Of a DNA stretch of 64,000 bases, positions 50,952 to 61,857 are shown in pieces. The notes beneath the pieces are model-generated. The model was not told where the DNA came from. It searched no databases and saw only the letters and a list, made by a program, of their open reading frames with translations. The position numbers and the translations under genes were made by a program. Origin of the DNA: Maribacter arcticus (lineage in GTDB: Bacteria > Bacteroidota > Bacteroidia > Flavobacteriales > Flavobacteriaceae). Position 1 is the stretch's first letter; every line of letters starts with the position of its first letter. The DNA lies in assembly GCF_900167935.1 (NCBI RefSeq), contig NZ_FUYL01000002.1, positions 1 through 64,000 on the forward strand. The letters run 5' to 3'.

Positions 50952-53900
50952 ATGCAAAAAATATTTATCTTATTTATAGTATTTTCATGCTTACTGTTCG
51001 GATGCGGTAAAAAGCAAAAACCGCTGTTCAAAAAATTATCTTCCAAACAAACTGGCGTAACCTTTACCAACCAATTAACCAATTCACCTCAACTAAACAT
51101 TCTAAATTATCTCTATTATTATAATGGCGCTGGGGTAATAACTGCCGATTTTAATAATGACGGCCTTATTGACCTTTATTGTGCCGCTAACCAAACCGAA
51201 GACAAGCTTTACTTGAATCAAGGAAACTTAAAATTCATAGAAATTGAATTGCCCAAACAAAATCTTGAAATAGGAAATTGGACCACTGGAGTTACTCAAG
51301 TTGACATCAATAATGATGGCTTATTAGACATCTACATCTGTAAGGCTTCTGGCTATAGAGCCCTATCAGGGCAAAATTTACTTTATGTAAATCAAGGAAT
51401 AAATAACGACGGCATACCCTCTTTTATAGAACAGGCTGAAAATTATGGATTGGCATTTTCTGGCCTATCAACGAAAGCTGCATTTTTTGACTATGACAAA
51501 GATGGAGATTTAGATATGTTTCTTCTAAACCATTCGGTTCACCCAAACATTAATTATGGAAAGGGTACGCAACGTAAAATCATCAGTTCCATTTCAGGAG
51601 ACCGACTTTACACTAACAATAATGGGCATTATGAAGATACAAGTTACGAATCAGGTATTTTTCAAGGTAAGACTGGCTACGGATTAGGGCTTTCAATTAG
51701 TGATTTGAACAATGATGGATATCCAGACATATATGTTGGTAATGATTTTTTCGAAAATGATTACCTATATATGAATCAGAAAAATGGAACTTTTAAAGAA
51801 GTTATATCTAACGACGAACATCAATTAGGCCATACCACCCACTATTCAATGGGAAATGCAATTGCAGATATCAACAATGATTCTTTCACAGATATTGTAT
51901 CCCTAGATATGCTACCAGAAGATTTATATACTTACAAAACTTCAGGTTTAGAATATGCCTACCCTATTTATCAACAGTATATTAAAAATGGCTACGCTCC
52001 GCAGTTTATGCAAAACACCTTGCATATCAACAATAATGGTCATAATTTTTCAGAGATTGGTAACTTAAGTGGTATTTCAGCCACCGAATGGTCATGGGGC
52101 TCACTATTAGCAGATTTTGACAATGACGGATACAAAGACTTATTCATTTCAAACGGCATCAAGGGAGCTACTAATGATATGGACTACATGAACTTCATTG
52201 CCAATGAAAAAATACAAAGACGTATAGATACTGGCATGGATAATACAGATATGCCCCTCATTAAAGAAATACCCGAAAAAAAAGTTTCAAATTATTTTTT
52301 TAAAAACAAAGGTGATTTAAAATTCGATGATATGTCTGCCCAATGGCTTAACGCCGAACCCTCTTACAGTAATGGCTGCACATATGCCGATTTGGATAAT
52401 GATGGTGATTTGGATATTGTTGTAAATAACATTGATGATGAACTTTATATTTTAGAAAACACATTAGAGAATTCACACTATATAACCTTAAAATTAAACG
52501 GCCCTAAAAAAAACAGGTTTGGTTTAGGCGCTAAACTTTTTTTATATACACAAAGCGGCGTTCAAGTTCTTGAGCATTACACTACTAACGGCTATTTATC
52601 ATCCAGTTCGAACAAATTATTATTTGGACTTGAAAAAGATACTGTCATAGATTCTCTTTGTATAGTATGGCCAGATAATAGAGAGCAAACAATAGTGAAT
52701 CTTCAATACAACCAAGAAGTCCTATTGGATTACAATAACAGTTATGAACCAAGAATTAAAGGCACTAATAACGAAATATACTTTGATACCATACAAGCAC
52801 CAATACTAAAATTTGTTCATAATGAAAAACCAACATTAGATTTTAGCAAGGAACCTCTAATTCCTTTCGCCAATTCAAATGAGGGGCCAACAATTTCAAT
52901 TTCCGATATAAATAATGATGGGTTTGATGATATTTTCATAGGAGGTGCTAAAGCACAATCGTCTCATTTATACCTTCAATCGGCTTATGGTGAATTTTCA
53001 GATAGCCAAACAGAACTATTTGAAGAAAGTGCAATCAATGAAGACATAACTAGTGTTTTCTTTGACGCCAATGGTGACCAACAAGATGATTTATTGGTAG
53101 CAAGTGGAGGAAATGAATTTTTAAATGGAGCTCCATTAAAACCAAGGTTGTACATTAACAATAACGGAACGTTTAGCAAAGACACTTTAGCTTTTAATAC
53201 TATTGCACTAAATGCCTCTAAAATTACTGTGAATGATTTTGATGATGATGGTGACAATGATGTGGTTATTACCGCAGACCAAGAACCTTCATCATATGGC
53301 ATTACCCCAGAACAATATTTTTTCAAAAATCAAGGTAATGGAAAATTCGTCAATGAAATAGATACTATTGCACCAGAATTAAAATTAATAGGTAATGTAA
53401 AAGATATGTCTTGGGCTGATGTAAATGGTGATGGACTAGATGATTTGATAGTGGTTGGCCATTGGATGCCAATATCCATATTTCTAAATGACGGTAAAAA
53501 ATTAAATCTAGTAGACTCTAGTCCACTTAAAGAAACTAATGGATGGTGGAATTCAATTCTTGTTACTGATTTAGATAATGACGGGGATTTAGACTTCGTT
53601 TGCGGTAATTGGGGAACAAACACCAAATTTAAAGCCTCTAAATCACATCCTATAACCCTATACAATTATGATTTTGATAATAATGGACAATTAGACCCAA
53701 TAATCACTTATTATCATAAAGACATAGAAACCCCATTTGCTTCAAAAGATGAATTGGCAAAACAAATGCCCTATTTAAATAAAAAATTCCTATCCTATTC
53801 AGATTTCGCTTTAGCTAGTATCAGTGAATTATTTGGGCAAAACTCGTTAAACAAAGCAGATAAAAAACAAGTCTATGAATTACAAAGTTGTTGGTTTAGA

Positions 53901-54245
53901 AATGATGGTTCTGGTAATTTTACAAAACAACCTTTGCCTACAATAGCACAGATATCTTCCATTAACGACATTATAGCAGAAGATTTCAATTCTGACGGGT
54001 TTAAAGATTTGTTAATTGTTGGCAACAACTTCGAAATTAGCACTCAATTAGGCAGATTAGATGCCCTTCATGGGTTAATTTTGTTTAATTCTAAAAATAA
54101 AAATGTGCAATTTAGCGACGCATATAACATGCTTCAAATAAACGGTGCCTCACGAGAAATACATAAAATTAAAATAAAAGGAGTTGACACCTATATAGTT
54201 GGCAGAAACAACAAATCACCTTTTTTTTATATTTATAATAACTAA
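50952..54245 (+). CDS. FG-GAP/VCBS and ASPIC/UnbV lipoprotein 1
   Basis: 1,097-residue surface or periplasmic lipoprotein (Cys18 in LLFGC). The N-terminal half is an FG-GAP/VCBS beta-propeller with repeated calcium-binding motifs DxNxDGxxD, such as DFNNDGLIDLY, DINNDGLLDIY and DYDKDGDLDMF. An ASPIC/UnbV domain follows at about 510-600 (LGAKLFLYTQSG to SLCIVWPDNREQ). A second set of FG-GAP repeats fills the C-terminal half. First of three tandem paralogues; gene 2 starts 1 base after its stop. Often found beside SusC/SusD in Bacteroidota, with unknown role; glycan or protein binding is suggested by the fold only. Confidence 0.88.
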   Translation: MQKIFILFIVFSCLLFGCGKKQKPLFKKLSSKQTGVTFTNQLTNSPQLNILNYLYYYNGAGVITADFNNDGLIDLYCAANQTEDKLYLNQGNLKFIEIELPKQNLEIGNWTTGVTQVDINNDGLLDIYICKASGYRALSGQNLLYVNQGINNDGIPSFIEQAENYGLAFSGLSTKAAFFDYDKDGDLDMFLLNHSVHPNINYGKGTQRKIISSISGDRLYTNNNGHYEDTSYESGIFQGKTGYGLGLSISDLNNDGYPDIYVGNDFFENDYLYMNQKNGTFKEVISNDEHQLGHTTHYSMGNAIADINNDSFTDIVSLDMLPEDLYTYKTSGLEYAYPIYQQYIKNGYAPQFMQNTLHINNNGHNFSEIGNLSGISATEWSWGSLLADFDNDGYKDLFISNGIKGATNDMDYMNFIANEKIQRRIDTGMDNTDMPLIKEIPEKKVSNYFFKNKGDLKFDDMSAQWLNAEPSYSNGCTYADLDNDGDLDIVVNNIDDELYILENTLENSHYITLKLNGPKKNRFGLGAKLFLYTQSGVQVLEHYTTNGYLSSSSNKLLFGLEKDTVIDSLCIVWPDNREQTIVNLQYNQEVLLDYNNSYEPRIKGTNNEIYFDTIQAPILKFVHNEKPTLDFSKEPLIPFANSNEGPTISISDINNDGFDDIFIGGAKAQSSHLYLQSAYGEFSDSQTELFEESAINEDITSVFFDANGDQQDDLLVASGGNEFLNGAPLKPRLYINNNGTFSKDTLAFNTIALNASKITVNDFDDDGDNDVVITADQEPSSYGITPEQYFFKNQGNGKFVNEIDTIAPELKLIGNVKDMSWADVNGDGLDDLIVVGHWMPISIFLNDGKKLNLVDSSPLKETNGWWNSILVTDLDNDGDLDFVCGNWGTNTKFKASKSHPITLYNYDFDNNGQLDPIITYYHKDIETPFASKDELAKQMPYLNKKFLSYSDFALASISELFGQNSLNKADKKQVYELQSCWFRNDGSGNFTKQPLPTIAQISSINDIIAEDFNSDGFKDLLIVGNNFEISTQLGRLDALHGLILFNSKNKNVQFSDAYNMLQINGASREIHKIKIKGVDTYIVGRNNKSPFFYIYNN

Positions 54246-54246
54246 A

Positions 54247-57200
54247 ATGAACAGATTTCATATTACAATTTTGCTGTGTTTAGGAGTGCTGATTTTCTCT
54301 TGTAAAGAGAAATCTGAAATTGTACCTAGCAGTTCAAAAGAAAATACATTATTTACATTAGTCCCTTCTGACAGCTCAGGTATCGATTTTATTAATCACA
54401 TTGAAAACCAGAAAAAGTTCAACATTTTTAAATACCGAAACTTCTATAATGGTGGTGGTGTTGCCTTAGGCGATATCAACAATGATGGGCTAACTGATAT
54501 TTACTTGACCGGAAATATGGTGCCGAATAAGCTTTATTTGAACAAAGGGAACTTTAAATTTGATGACATAACCTTAAAATCAGGCACCACAGGAAACAAA
54601 CCTTGGTCTACAGGGGTTGTAATGGTCGATATAAATAACGATGGCTTATTGGATATTTATGTTAGTAATGCAGGCAACATGGAAGGTAACAACCATGACA
54701 ACGATTTATACATTAACAATGGCGATTTAACTTTTACTGAAAAAGCGGAAGAATACAACCTAGCTAAAACAGGTTTTTCAACACATGCAACATTTTTTGA
54801 CTATGATAAAGATGGAGATTTAGATGCTTATATTTTGAACAATAGCAACATTCCTGTTAGTAGCCTTGGATATGCAGAACAAAGAAATGTTAGAGCGCAA
54901 GATTGGGAAGGTGTACCTGATATCTTTAAGGGCGTCGGTGATATGTTATTGAGAAATGATGATGGTAAATTTATAGACGTAAGTGAAAAATCTGGAATAT
55001 ATGGTAGCTTAATAGGTTTCGGCTTAGGAGTAATGGTTGCAGATATCAATCAAGACCTTTACCCAGATTTATATGTTTCGAATGATTTTTACGAAAGAGA
55101 CTATCTATATATAAATAATCAAGACGGTACGTTTACTGAAGAAATAAAAAAATGGACAAACCATTTAAGTTTATCTGCTATGGGCATTGACATTGCAGAT
55201 ATCAATAATGATGGTTTATCTGATATTTTTATTACCGATATGCTCCCAGAACCAGACCAACGTGTTAAGTCTGTCATGGAATTTGAAGGGTATAATATTT
55301 TCAAACTAAAACAAAGCAAAGATTTTCACCAGCAGTATATTCAAAACACACTTCAACTTAACAATGGTAATGGCTCATTTTCAGAGGTTGCATACTATAG
55401 TGGTGTAGAGGCAACTGATTGGAGCTGGTCTGGGTTACTATTTGATATGGATAATGATGGCTTAAAAGATATCTATATTACCAACGGTATCAATCATGAT
55501 TTAACCGACCTTGATTTTGTTGATTTTTTCGCAAATGAAATTATCCAAAAAATGGCACTCACAGGTAAAAAGGAATCTATAGATTCTATAATAAGCAAAA
55601 TGCCAATGAGTCCTTTACCAAATTATGCTTATCACAATAACGGCGATATCACCTTTAGTAACTTCAACAAGCAATGGGGCTTCGAACTACCCAGTAAATC
55701 AAATGGAGCTTCTTATGGTGATTTGGATAATGACGGAGATTTAGACTTAGTGGTCAACAATGTAAACATGGAAAGTTTTGTTTACAAAAATAACAGTGAT
55801 AAACTTAAAGACCATAATTATATAAAGCTAAGATTTATCGGACCAGACCAAAATAAGTTTGCAATTGGTACTAACGCCAAAGTATATTATAAAGACCAAA
55901 TAATAGACCAAACTTTGATTCCTTCACGAGGTTTTCAATCATCTGTCGACTATCCTATGACTATTGGTATTGGTAGTACCACTAAAATAGATTCTATAAG
56001 AATCATTTGGCCAGATGATACAACGCAAAAACTAACCAATGTAGCAGTCAATTCAGATATTACTATAGACTATACTGATGCTACTGGTATTTATAAGGCG
56101 AATAATCTTAAAACCAATTCTAAATTACTAAATGAAATTTCCAATAAAACTTTATTAACCCATCATGAAAATGATTACAATGACTTTAACAATGAAGGCC
56201 TTATCTATAAATCTTTAGATGAAGAAGGCCCTGCATTAGCTGTAGGAGATGTTAATGGCGATGGTAATGAAGATATATTTGTCGGCGGCGCCAAAGGCGA
56301 GACCGCGGCTATTTATCTACATAGTGGTGATGGCAATCTCGGTATACCAAATACATCTATTTTCGAAAATGATTCAGATTACGAAGATACATCTGCAGCC
56401 TTTTTCGACATGGACAATGATGGCGACCTCGATTTAGTGGTAGGTAATGGTGGTAATGAATTAGGTATGCAAAACACATACGGCATTAGAATATTTATAA
56501 ATAATGGTAAGGGAAAATTCAAGAAAATAAAAGATAAATTGCCTACAGTTAATGTAAATATTTCAGTAATAGCTCCCTATGATTTTAATAATGATGGGTA
56601 CACAGATTTATTTGTAGGATCAAGAAGTGTGGTTGGCACATATGGTATTGAACCCAATCATCTATTGTTATTAAACAATGGCGACAATACATTTGCCGAT
56701 GTAACTGAACGTTCTGCATACGACCTTAAAAATGCGGGTATGATTACCGATGCGAAATGGCTGGACATGGATGGTGATGGTAAAAAAGATTTAGTAACAG
56801 TATCTGATTGGGGGAGACCTAATATTTTTAAAAATTCTGGCAAACGCCTTAGCAAGTATTCTACCAATTTAGATAGTCTTGACGGATGGTGGGGAGCACT
56901 AGATGCCAAAGATTTGGACAATGATGGTGATTTAGACCTAGTATTAGGTAATTCTGGAAGCAATCTTCATTACAAGCCTAAAAAAAATCAACCCATGAAA
57001 ATGTGGGTAAATGACTTTGACAATGATGGAACTATTGAACAAATCGTAACTCAAAATTATGATGGCGGTGATTACCCTATCCATCAAAAAAGAGAACTTA
57101 CCACCCAAATATTGGCATTAAAGAAAAAAAACATTAAGGCTTCTGAATATGCTAAAAAAACAATTGACGAACTATTCTCTAAAGAGATCATTGCAAATAC

Positions 57201-57597
57201 AATCGTTAAAAAAGCTTCGATTGCTGAATCTGTCATTGCCATAAATGAAGGAGATGGAACATTTACAATACAAGAATTACCGGCACGCGTACAATTTTCT
57301 TGCATATGTGGTATTCAATGTACAGATGTAAACAACGATGGAAATTTAGATTTAATTATGGCAGGTAATAATTTCGAATTTAAACCTCAATTTTCTAGAT
57401 TAGATGCCAATTATGGTAATGTTTTGTTAGGTGATGGTAAAATGGGCTTCGATTGGCAAAACTATAATAAAAGTGGTATTTTCATAAAAGAAGAAGTCAA
57501 ACATTTAGAATTGTTCAAAGACAAAATGGGCAGTGTTTTCTTAATCGCTGCCATTAACAATGAGAAGCCGAAAATTTATCGATTAAATGAAAAATAG
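54247..57597 (+). CDS. FG-GAP/VCBS and ASPIC/UnbV lipoprotein 2
   Basis: Second paralogue. The ATG at 54247 is preferred (1,116 residues) because it gives a lipoprotein signal with Cys19 (LIFSC) and starts 1 base after gene 1; an upstream in-frame start at 54199 would overlap gene 1 and add an unrelated tail. Same domain order as gene 1: FG-GAP repeats (DINNDGLTDIY, DYDKDGDLDAY), ASPIC/UnbV at about 525-610 (IGTNAKVYYKD to SIRIIWPDDTTQ), and a second FG-GAP block (DVNGDGNEDIF, DMDNDGDLDLV). A cysteine pair near the C-terminus (CICGIQC) is not seen in the other two. Confidence 0.88.
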   Translation: MNRFHITILLCLGVLIFSCKEKSEIVPSSSKENTLFTLVPSDSSGIDFINHIENQKKFNIFKYRNFYNGGGVALGDINNDGLTDIYLTGNMVPNKLYLNKGNFKFDDITLKSGTTGNKPWSTGVVMVDINNDGLLDIYVSNAGNMEGNNHDNDLYINNGDLTFTEKAEEYNLAKTGFSTHATFFDYDKDGDLDAYILNNSNIPVSSLGYAEQRNVRAQDWEGVPDIFKGVGDMLLRNDDGKFIDVSEKSGIYGSLIGFGLGVMVADINQDLYPDLYVSNDFYERDYLYINNQDGTFTEEIKKWTNHLSLSAMGIDIADINNDGLSDIFITDMLPEPDQRVKSVMEFEGYNIFKLKQSKDFHQQYIQNTLQLNNGNGSFSEVAYYSGVEATDWSWSGLLFDMDNDGLKDIYITNGINHDLTDLDFVDFFANEIIQKMALTGKKESIDSIISKMPMSPLPNYAYHNNGDITFSNFNKQWGFELPSKSNGASYGDLDNDGDLDLVVNNVNMESFVYKNNSDKLKDHNYIKLRFIGPDQNKFAIGTNAKVYYKDQIIDQTLIPSRGFQSSVDYPMTIGIGSTTKIDSIRIIWPDDTTQKLTNVAVNSDITIDYTDATGIYKANNLKTNSKLLNEISNKTLLTHHENDYNDFNNEGLIYKSLDEEGPALAVGDVNGDGNEDIFVGGAKGETAAIYLHSGDGNLGIPNTSIFENDSDYEDTSAAFFDMDNDGDLDLVVGNGGNELGMQNTYGIRIFINNGKGKFKKIKDKLPTVNVNISVIAPYDFNNDGYTDLFVGSRSVVGTYGIEPNHLLLLNNGDNTFADVTERSAYDLKNAGMITDAKWLDMDGDGKKDLVTVSDWGRPNIFKNSGKRLSKYSTNLDSLDGWWGALDAKDLDNDGDLDLVLGNSGSNLHYKPKKNQPMKMWVNDFDNDGTIEQIVTQNYDGGDYPIHQKRELTTQILALKKKNIKASEYAKKTIDELFSKEIIANTIVKKASIAESVIAINEGDGTFTIQELPARVQFSCICGIQCTDVNNDGNLDLIMAGNNFEFKPQFSRLDANYGNVLLGDGKMGFDWQNYNKSGIFIKEEVKHLELFKDKMGSVFLIAAINNEKPKIYRLNEK

Positions 57598-60500
57598 CAT
57601 CCTAATACTATTCTTCTTTTCCTTTCTAATAAGCTGTTCCACAAAAAATGAAGGTGAGGTTTTTAAGAAACTTTCATCTAAAGATACAGGAATCCACTTT
57701 GAGAATAATCTTACCGAATCTGATGATTTGAATATTCTGGACTATCTCTATTTTTATAATGGTGGTGGTGTTGCCATAGGTGATATCAACAATGATAGTC
57801 TACCTGATATTTTTCTTTCCGCTAATCAAACAGCGAATCAGCTTTATCTTAATAAAGGAAATATGACTTTTGAGGATATTTCAGATAAAGCCGGAATTTC
57901 AGGAAATAGTTCATGGAATACAGGTGCTGTAATGGGTGATGTAAATGGTGATGGACTTTTAGATATTTATGTTTGTGCCGTCGTTGGCCTTAATGGATTT
58001 AACGGCCATAACGAACTTTACATTAATAAGGGTAATGGCGAATTCATAGAAAGCGCTGCCCAATATGGACTTGATTTCGATTCTTATAGCTCAAATGCCG
58101 CATTTTTAGATTATGATTTAGATGGTGATCTAGATATGTACCTTTTAAACCATGCTGTTCACACTCAAGAAACGTATGGCAAAATGGAATTAAGAAATCA
58201 ACGTAATTATGAATCGGGCGATAAACTGCTTCGAAATGATAATGGCGAATTTGTAGATGTAAGTGAGCAAGCGGGTATTTTTGGAGGTATTAATGGCTAT
58301 GGATTAGGAGTCTCTGTTGCTGATTTTAATACGGATGGATTTCCAGACCTTTACATTGGAAATGATTTTCATGAAGATGATTACTACTATTTGAATAATG
58401 GCGATGGTACATTTACAGAAAGTTTGAGAGCTTATTTCGGGCACACTTCCAGGTTTTCAATGGGAAGTGATGCTACAGATATTAATCACGATGGTAGACC
58501 AGATTTGATTTCGTTAGACATGCTACCTGATGACGAATCTGTACTAAAGGCTTCAGAAGGAGATGATAATATTCAAATTCAAAAAATAAGAATAAATGAT
58601 TACGGGTACCACTACCAATTCACTAGAAACATGCTGTTTTTAAATCAACCAGACGGCACTTTCATAGAAACTGCTCTGCAAAGTGGCGTTTCTGCTACCG
58701 ATTGGAGTTGGAGCGCGCTTTTTGGAGATTATGACCAAGATGGCGAACAAGATTTGTTTATTAGTAATGGTATTCCTAAACGTCCCAATGACTTAGATTA
58801 TATCAATTTTCTTTCCAATGAAAATATTGAAAAAAAAATAAACAACACAAACCTAATAGACCAAAAAGCACTTAATCTGATGCCATCGGGCAATGTAGGA
58901 AATAGAGTTTTTCAAGGGAACAAAAGCTTATTGTTCACGGATAAGTCTAATAGCTGGATTCCTAATGACACTCTTGTTTCGGGTGCCACTGCATACGGTG
59001 ATTTAGATAATGATGGCGATTTAGATATTGTAACCAATAACCTAAATAGTAAGCCAACAGTTTACGAAAATTTAACCAATTTAAAATCGAACTATTTAAA
59101 AGTTAGATTGAATTATACAAAGGGCAACAACTTTGGTTTAGGAACGAAAGTAGTTTCTTTTGCAGGCGGCAAAACCCAATTCAAAGAATTATACACCGTT
59201 AGGGGTTTTCAAGCTTCCTCTGAGCCCATTATACATTTTGGATATGGAAGTTTGAATACTATAGATTCATTGAAAATTATCTGGCCCAATGCTACATATC
59301 AGGTTTTAAAAAACGTTGGTATAAATCAAACCTTGGTCATAGAACCCAATGAAACAAGAGCATATGATTATAAAAGTCTGCATGCTAAAGTAGACCCATT
59401 TTTTGAACGTGTAGAAGACAATCTAGGCATAAATTTTACCCATAAAGAGGATGGCTATACAGACTTCAATCGTCAAAAACTTATTCCTTACCAATTGTCT
59501 GACCGTGGTCCGGCAACAAGTATTGCAGATATCAATAATGATGGAAAAGAAGATATTTTCTTCGGTGGATCTAAGTTTATTCCATCTGAAACCTTTATTC
59601 AACAAGACAGTTCTTATATTAGGGTGAGATACCCGAATTTGGCAAAAGATTCAATTAAGGAAGATGTAACTTCAATACTTGCAGATTTTAATAAGGATGG
59701 TGCTGTTGATTTAGTCATTGGTAGCGGTGGTGCAGATTTTTATGGAAATTCAAAACCACTTACAGATAGTTACTACAGTTTCAATAAAACAGATTTCGAA
59801 ACTAATTCGTTACCAGAGTTTTACGACAATGCATCAGTAATAGTACCTATTGATGTTGATGGAGATAATGATATGGACCTTTTTATTGGCAACCAGGCCG
59901 TTTCCTCAGATTTTGGCAAACCTGCTACTTCACATTTGCTTATTAATACTAATGGTAAGTTTACATTGTCTTCTAAAAATCCCTTTGAATCGCTAGGCAT
60001 GGTAACTGATGCTATCGCTACAGATTTCAATAATGATGGTTCGCAAGATTTAATCATTGTCGGTGAATGGATGGCCCCGAAATTTTATAGAAATGAAGAA
60101 TCTAATTTTGTTTACACAGAGCAATTTAAAGAAGATGATTTAAATGGTCTATGGCAAAGCGTTGAAAGTTTTGATATAGATGGAGACGGTGATCAAGATT
60201 ACCTTCTGGGTAATTGGGGCATGAACTCAAAATACACTGCCTCTAAAGACAATCCAATGAGAATGTATTATGGTGATTTTGATAAAAATGGGGACACTGA
60301 AACTATTGTTTGCACATATAAAAAAGGCTCTTATTATCCCTTAGCAAGTTTTAATGAACTGTCGAGCCAAATAGTATCACTTCGTAAAAAGTTCACCTCA
60401 TACAGCTCATTTGCAGGTAAATCAATTACTGAAATTCTCGATAATGAACAGCTAAACAATGCCGAGATATTAAATATTTCTGAATTAGCATCTGGCTACT

Positions 60501-60841
60501 TAAAAAATGATAACGGTAAATTATCATTTATTCCATTTGGTTATGAACTTCAAACAGCTCCACTAACCACCTTTTTAAAATACGATTTTGATAACAATGG
60601 TACCGATGAAGTGCTAATTGCAGGTAATTATTTTGGTGTAAAACCTTACCATGGTAGATTTGATTCTTTTCCGGGGGCATTACTTAAAAAATCTAATGAC
60701 ATACTCTTAGGAAATCAACTAGGATTGAATTTCATGTTCAAATCTGTTCGTCATACTAGCATTTTTCATTTAAAACAAATACCATATTTATTGGTGACAA
60801 TGAACAATGGTTCAGCTCAAGTATATAAAATTAGACGATAA
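57587..60841 (+). CDS. FG-GAP/VCBS and ASPIC/UnbV lipoprotein 3
   Basis: Third paralogue, 1,084 residues, starting inside the last codons of gene 2 (11-base overlap), which implies translational coupling. Lipobox Cys17 (FLISC). It shares with gene 1 the opening FKKLSSKDTGIHFENNLT (gene 1: FKKLSSKQTGVTF), so genes 1 and 3 look closer to each other than to gene 2 there. FG-GAP motifs DINNDSLPDIF and DLDGDLDMY, ASPIC/UnbV at about 502-590, then the second FG-GAP block. A stem-loop follows at 60841. Function unknown beyond likely surface binding. Confidence 0.88.
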   Translation: MKNSILILFFFSFLISCSTKNEGEVFKKLSSKDTGIHFENNLTESDDLNILDYLYFYNGGGVAIGDINNDSLPDIFLSANQTANQLYLNKGNMTFEDISDKAGISGNSSWNTGAVMGDVNGDGLLDIYVCAVVGLNGFNGHNELYINKGNGEFIESAAQYGLDFDSYSSNAAFLDYDLDGDLDMYLLNHAVHTQETYGKMELRNQRNYESGDKLLRNDNGEFVDVSEQAGIFGGINGYGLGVSVADFNTDGFPDLYIGNDFHEDDYYYLNNGDGTFTESLRAYFGHTSRFSMGSDATDINHDGRPDLISLDMLPDDESVLKASEGDDNIQIQKIRINDYGYHYQFTRNMLFLNQPDGTFIETALQSGVSATDWSWSALFGDYDQDGEQDLFISNGIPKRPNDLDYINFLSNENIEKKINNTNLIDQKALNLMPSGNVGNRVFQGNKSLLFTDKSNSWIPNDTLVSGATAYGDLDNDGDLDIVTNNLNSKPTVYENLTNLKSNYLKVRLNYTKGNNFGLGTKVVSFAGGKTQFKELYTVRGFQASSEPIIHFGYGSLNTIDSLKIIWPNATYQVLKNVGINQTLVIEPNETRAYDYKSLHAKVDPFFERVEDNLGINFTHKEDGYTDFNRQKLIPYQLSDRGPATSIADINNDGKEDIFFGGSKFIPSETFIQQDSSYIRVRYPNLAKDSIKEDVTSILADFNKDGAVDLVIGSGGADFYGNSKPLTDSYYSFNKTDFETNSLPEFYDNASVIVPIDVDGDNDMDLFIGNQAVSSDFGKPATSHLLINTNGKFTLSSKNPFESLGMVTDAIATDFNNDGSQDLIIVGEWMAPKFYRNEESNFVYTEQFKEDDLNGLWQSVESFDIDGDGDQDYLLGNWGMNSKYTASKDNPMRMYYGDFDKNGDTETIVCTYKKGSYYPLASFNELSSQIVSLRKKFTSYSSFAGKSITEILDNEQLNNAEILNISELASGYLKNDNGKLSFIPFGYELQTAPLTTFLKYDFDNNGTDEVLIAGNYFGVKPYHGRFDSFPGALLKKSNDILLGNQLGLNFMFKSVRHTSIFHLKQIPYLLVTMNNGSAQVYKIRR

Positions 60842-60882
60842 TTAGTGCTATTCTTACCGAAGATAAAAAAGAATAAACTAAT
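60841..60882 (+). terminator. Stem-loop after the FG-GAP array
   Basis: ATTAGT (60841-60846) with ACTAAT (60877-60882) and TATTCTT (60849-60855) with AAGAATA (60869-60875) form a 13-pair interrupted stem right at the end of gene 3. There is no T-tract, so it may be a transcript-stabilising hairpin rather than a terminator. Confidence 0.4.
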
Positions 60883-60920
60883 GGTAAATATTATATCACA
60901 TACTTCACATTATAAATAAT

Positions 60921-61820
60921 ATGATCAAAAGAGGAATTTATATTTTTTCAATATTAGTAGTAATTTTCTTGGTTTGGTACTTTTTTGTAAAGTCTGCAGA
61001 TTACACCATTAATTTTAAATCAAACACGTTTCCTGAAACGATTATTCAATCCTTAAAATTATGGAATAATGGTTTGGATAATTCAGTAGAACTTGGTAAA
61101 GTTGATAATTATGTACAACAGACTATCCATATAACAGACTCTACGCATATTTATAACTGGCAAATCAAATCATTAACAGACACCTCTTCACAAGTTACAG
61201 TTGGTGTATCAGACCAAAACCTAATCAATAGTCTTAAAAATAAACTTCTGGTTCCATTTTTAAAAACAGATTTCTCTAATGGTTCTGAAAAAAGAGTTTT
61301 TAATTTTATGACAGTTCTCAAAGACCATGTTGATAATTTTAAGATTACGATAATTGGCATCGAAGAGATTCCTGAAAAATTTCTCGCTTTCATACCTATT
61401 AAGAAAACACAAGTCGAAAAAGCAAGAGGAATGATGGAAAACTCGAGCTTTATAGGCGAAATTCTACTTAAAAATGGAGTTGAATTAAATGGACCACCCA
61501 TGTTGGAGGTTACCGAATGGAATCGTTCTAAAGATAGTATTTCCTATAATTTCGGTTATCCTATTTTACCTCAACAAAATTTACCTACCACGACCGAAAT
61601 ACAGTATAAAAAGCTTGAAACTACAAAAGGAATCAAAGCTATTTATAATGGCAATTATATCACCTCAGATAGAGCATGGTATGCTTTATTGCGCTACGCC
61701 AAAACAAATGGGCTAAACGTCGCACCAAATCCAATTGAGATATTTTACAACAACCCAGACATGGGTGGTAACTCACTTAATTGGAAAACCGAAGTTTATT
61801 TACCTCTAATCGACGAGTGA
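60921..61820 (+). CDS. Membrane-anchored GyrI-like/SRPBCC-type protein
   Basis: 299-residue protein with one N-terminal membrane helix (IYIFSILVVIFLVWYFFV), so the rest is likely periplasmic. The first domain (about 30-160) resembles an SRPBCC/polyketide cyclase-like fold found with such proteins; that part is tentative. The second domain (about 215-299) matches the GyrI-like effector-binding fold: TEIQYKKLETTKGIKAIYNG, then SDRAWYALLRYAKTNGL and PIEIFYNNP. It has no DNA-binding domain, so it is not an AraC regulator. Ligand unknown. It lies between the FG-GAP array and a convergent symporter gene. Confidence 0.65.
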   Translation: MIKRGIYIFSILVVIFLVWYFFVKSADYTINFKSNTFPETIIQSLKLWNNGLDNSVELGKVDNYVQQTIHITDSTHIYNWQIKSLTDTSSQVTVGVSDQNLINSLKNKLLVPFLKTDFSNGSEKRVFNFMTVLKDHVDNFKITIIGIEEIPEKFLAFIPIKKTQVEKARGMMENSSFIGEILLKNGVELNGPPMLEVTEWNRSKDSISYNFGYPILPQQNLPTTTEIQYKKLETTKGIKAIYNGNYITSDRAWYALLRYAKTNGLNVAPNPIEIFYNNPDMGGNSLNWKTEVYLPLIDE

Positions 61821-61857
61821 TATTACTTATTTTTTTTTACCTATTATAAAGTAAATA

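Noticed and set aside
54199..54246. Upstream start for FG-GAP gene 2
   Set aside because: It would overlap gene 1 and bury the lipoprotein signal; the ATG at 54247 fits better.
50952..60841. CRISPR-like or tandem DNA repeat array
   Set aside because: The recurring GATAATGATGG-like strings are codons for DxNxDGxxD calcium-binding motifs in the FG-GAP proteins, not a DNA repeat array.
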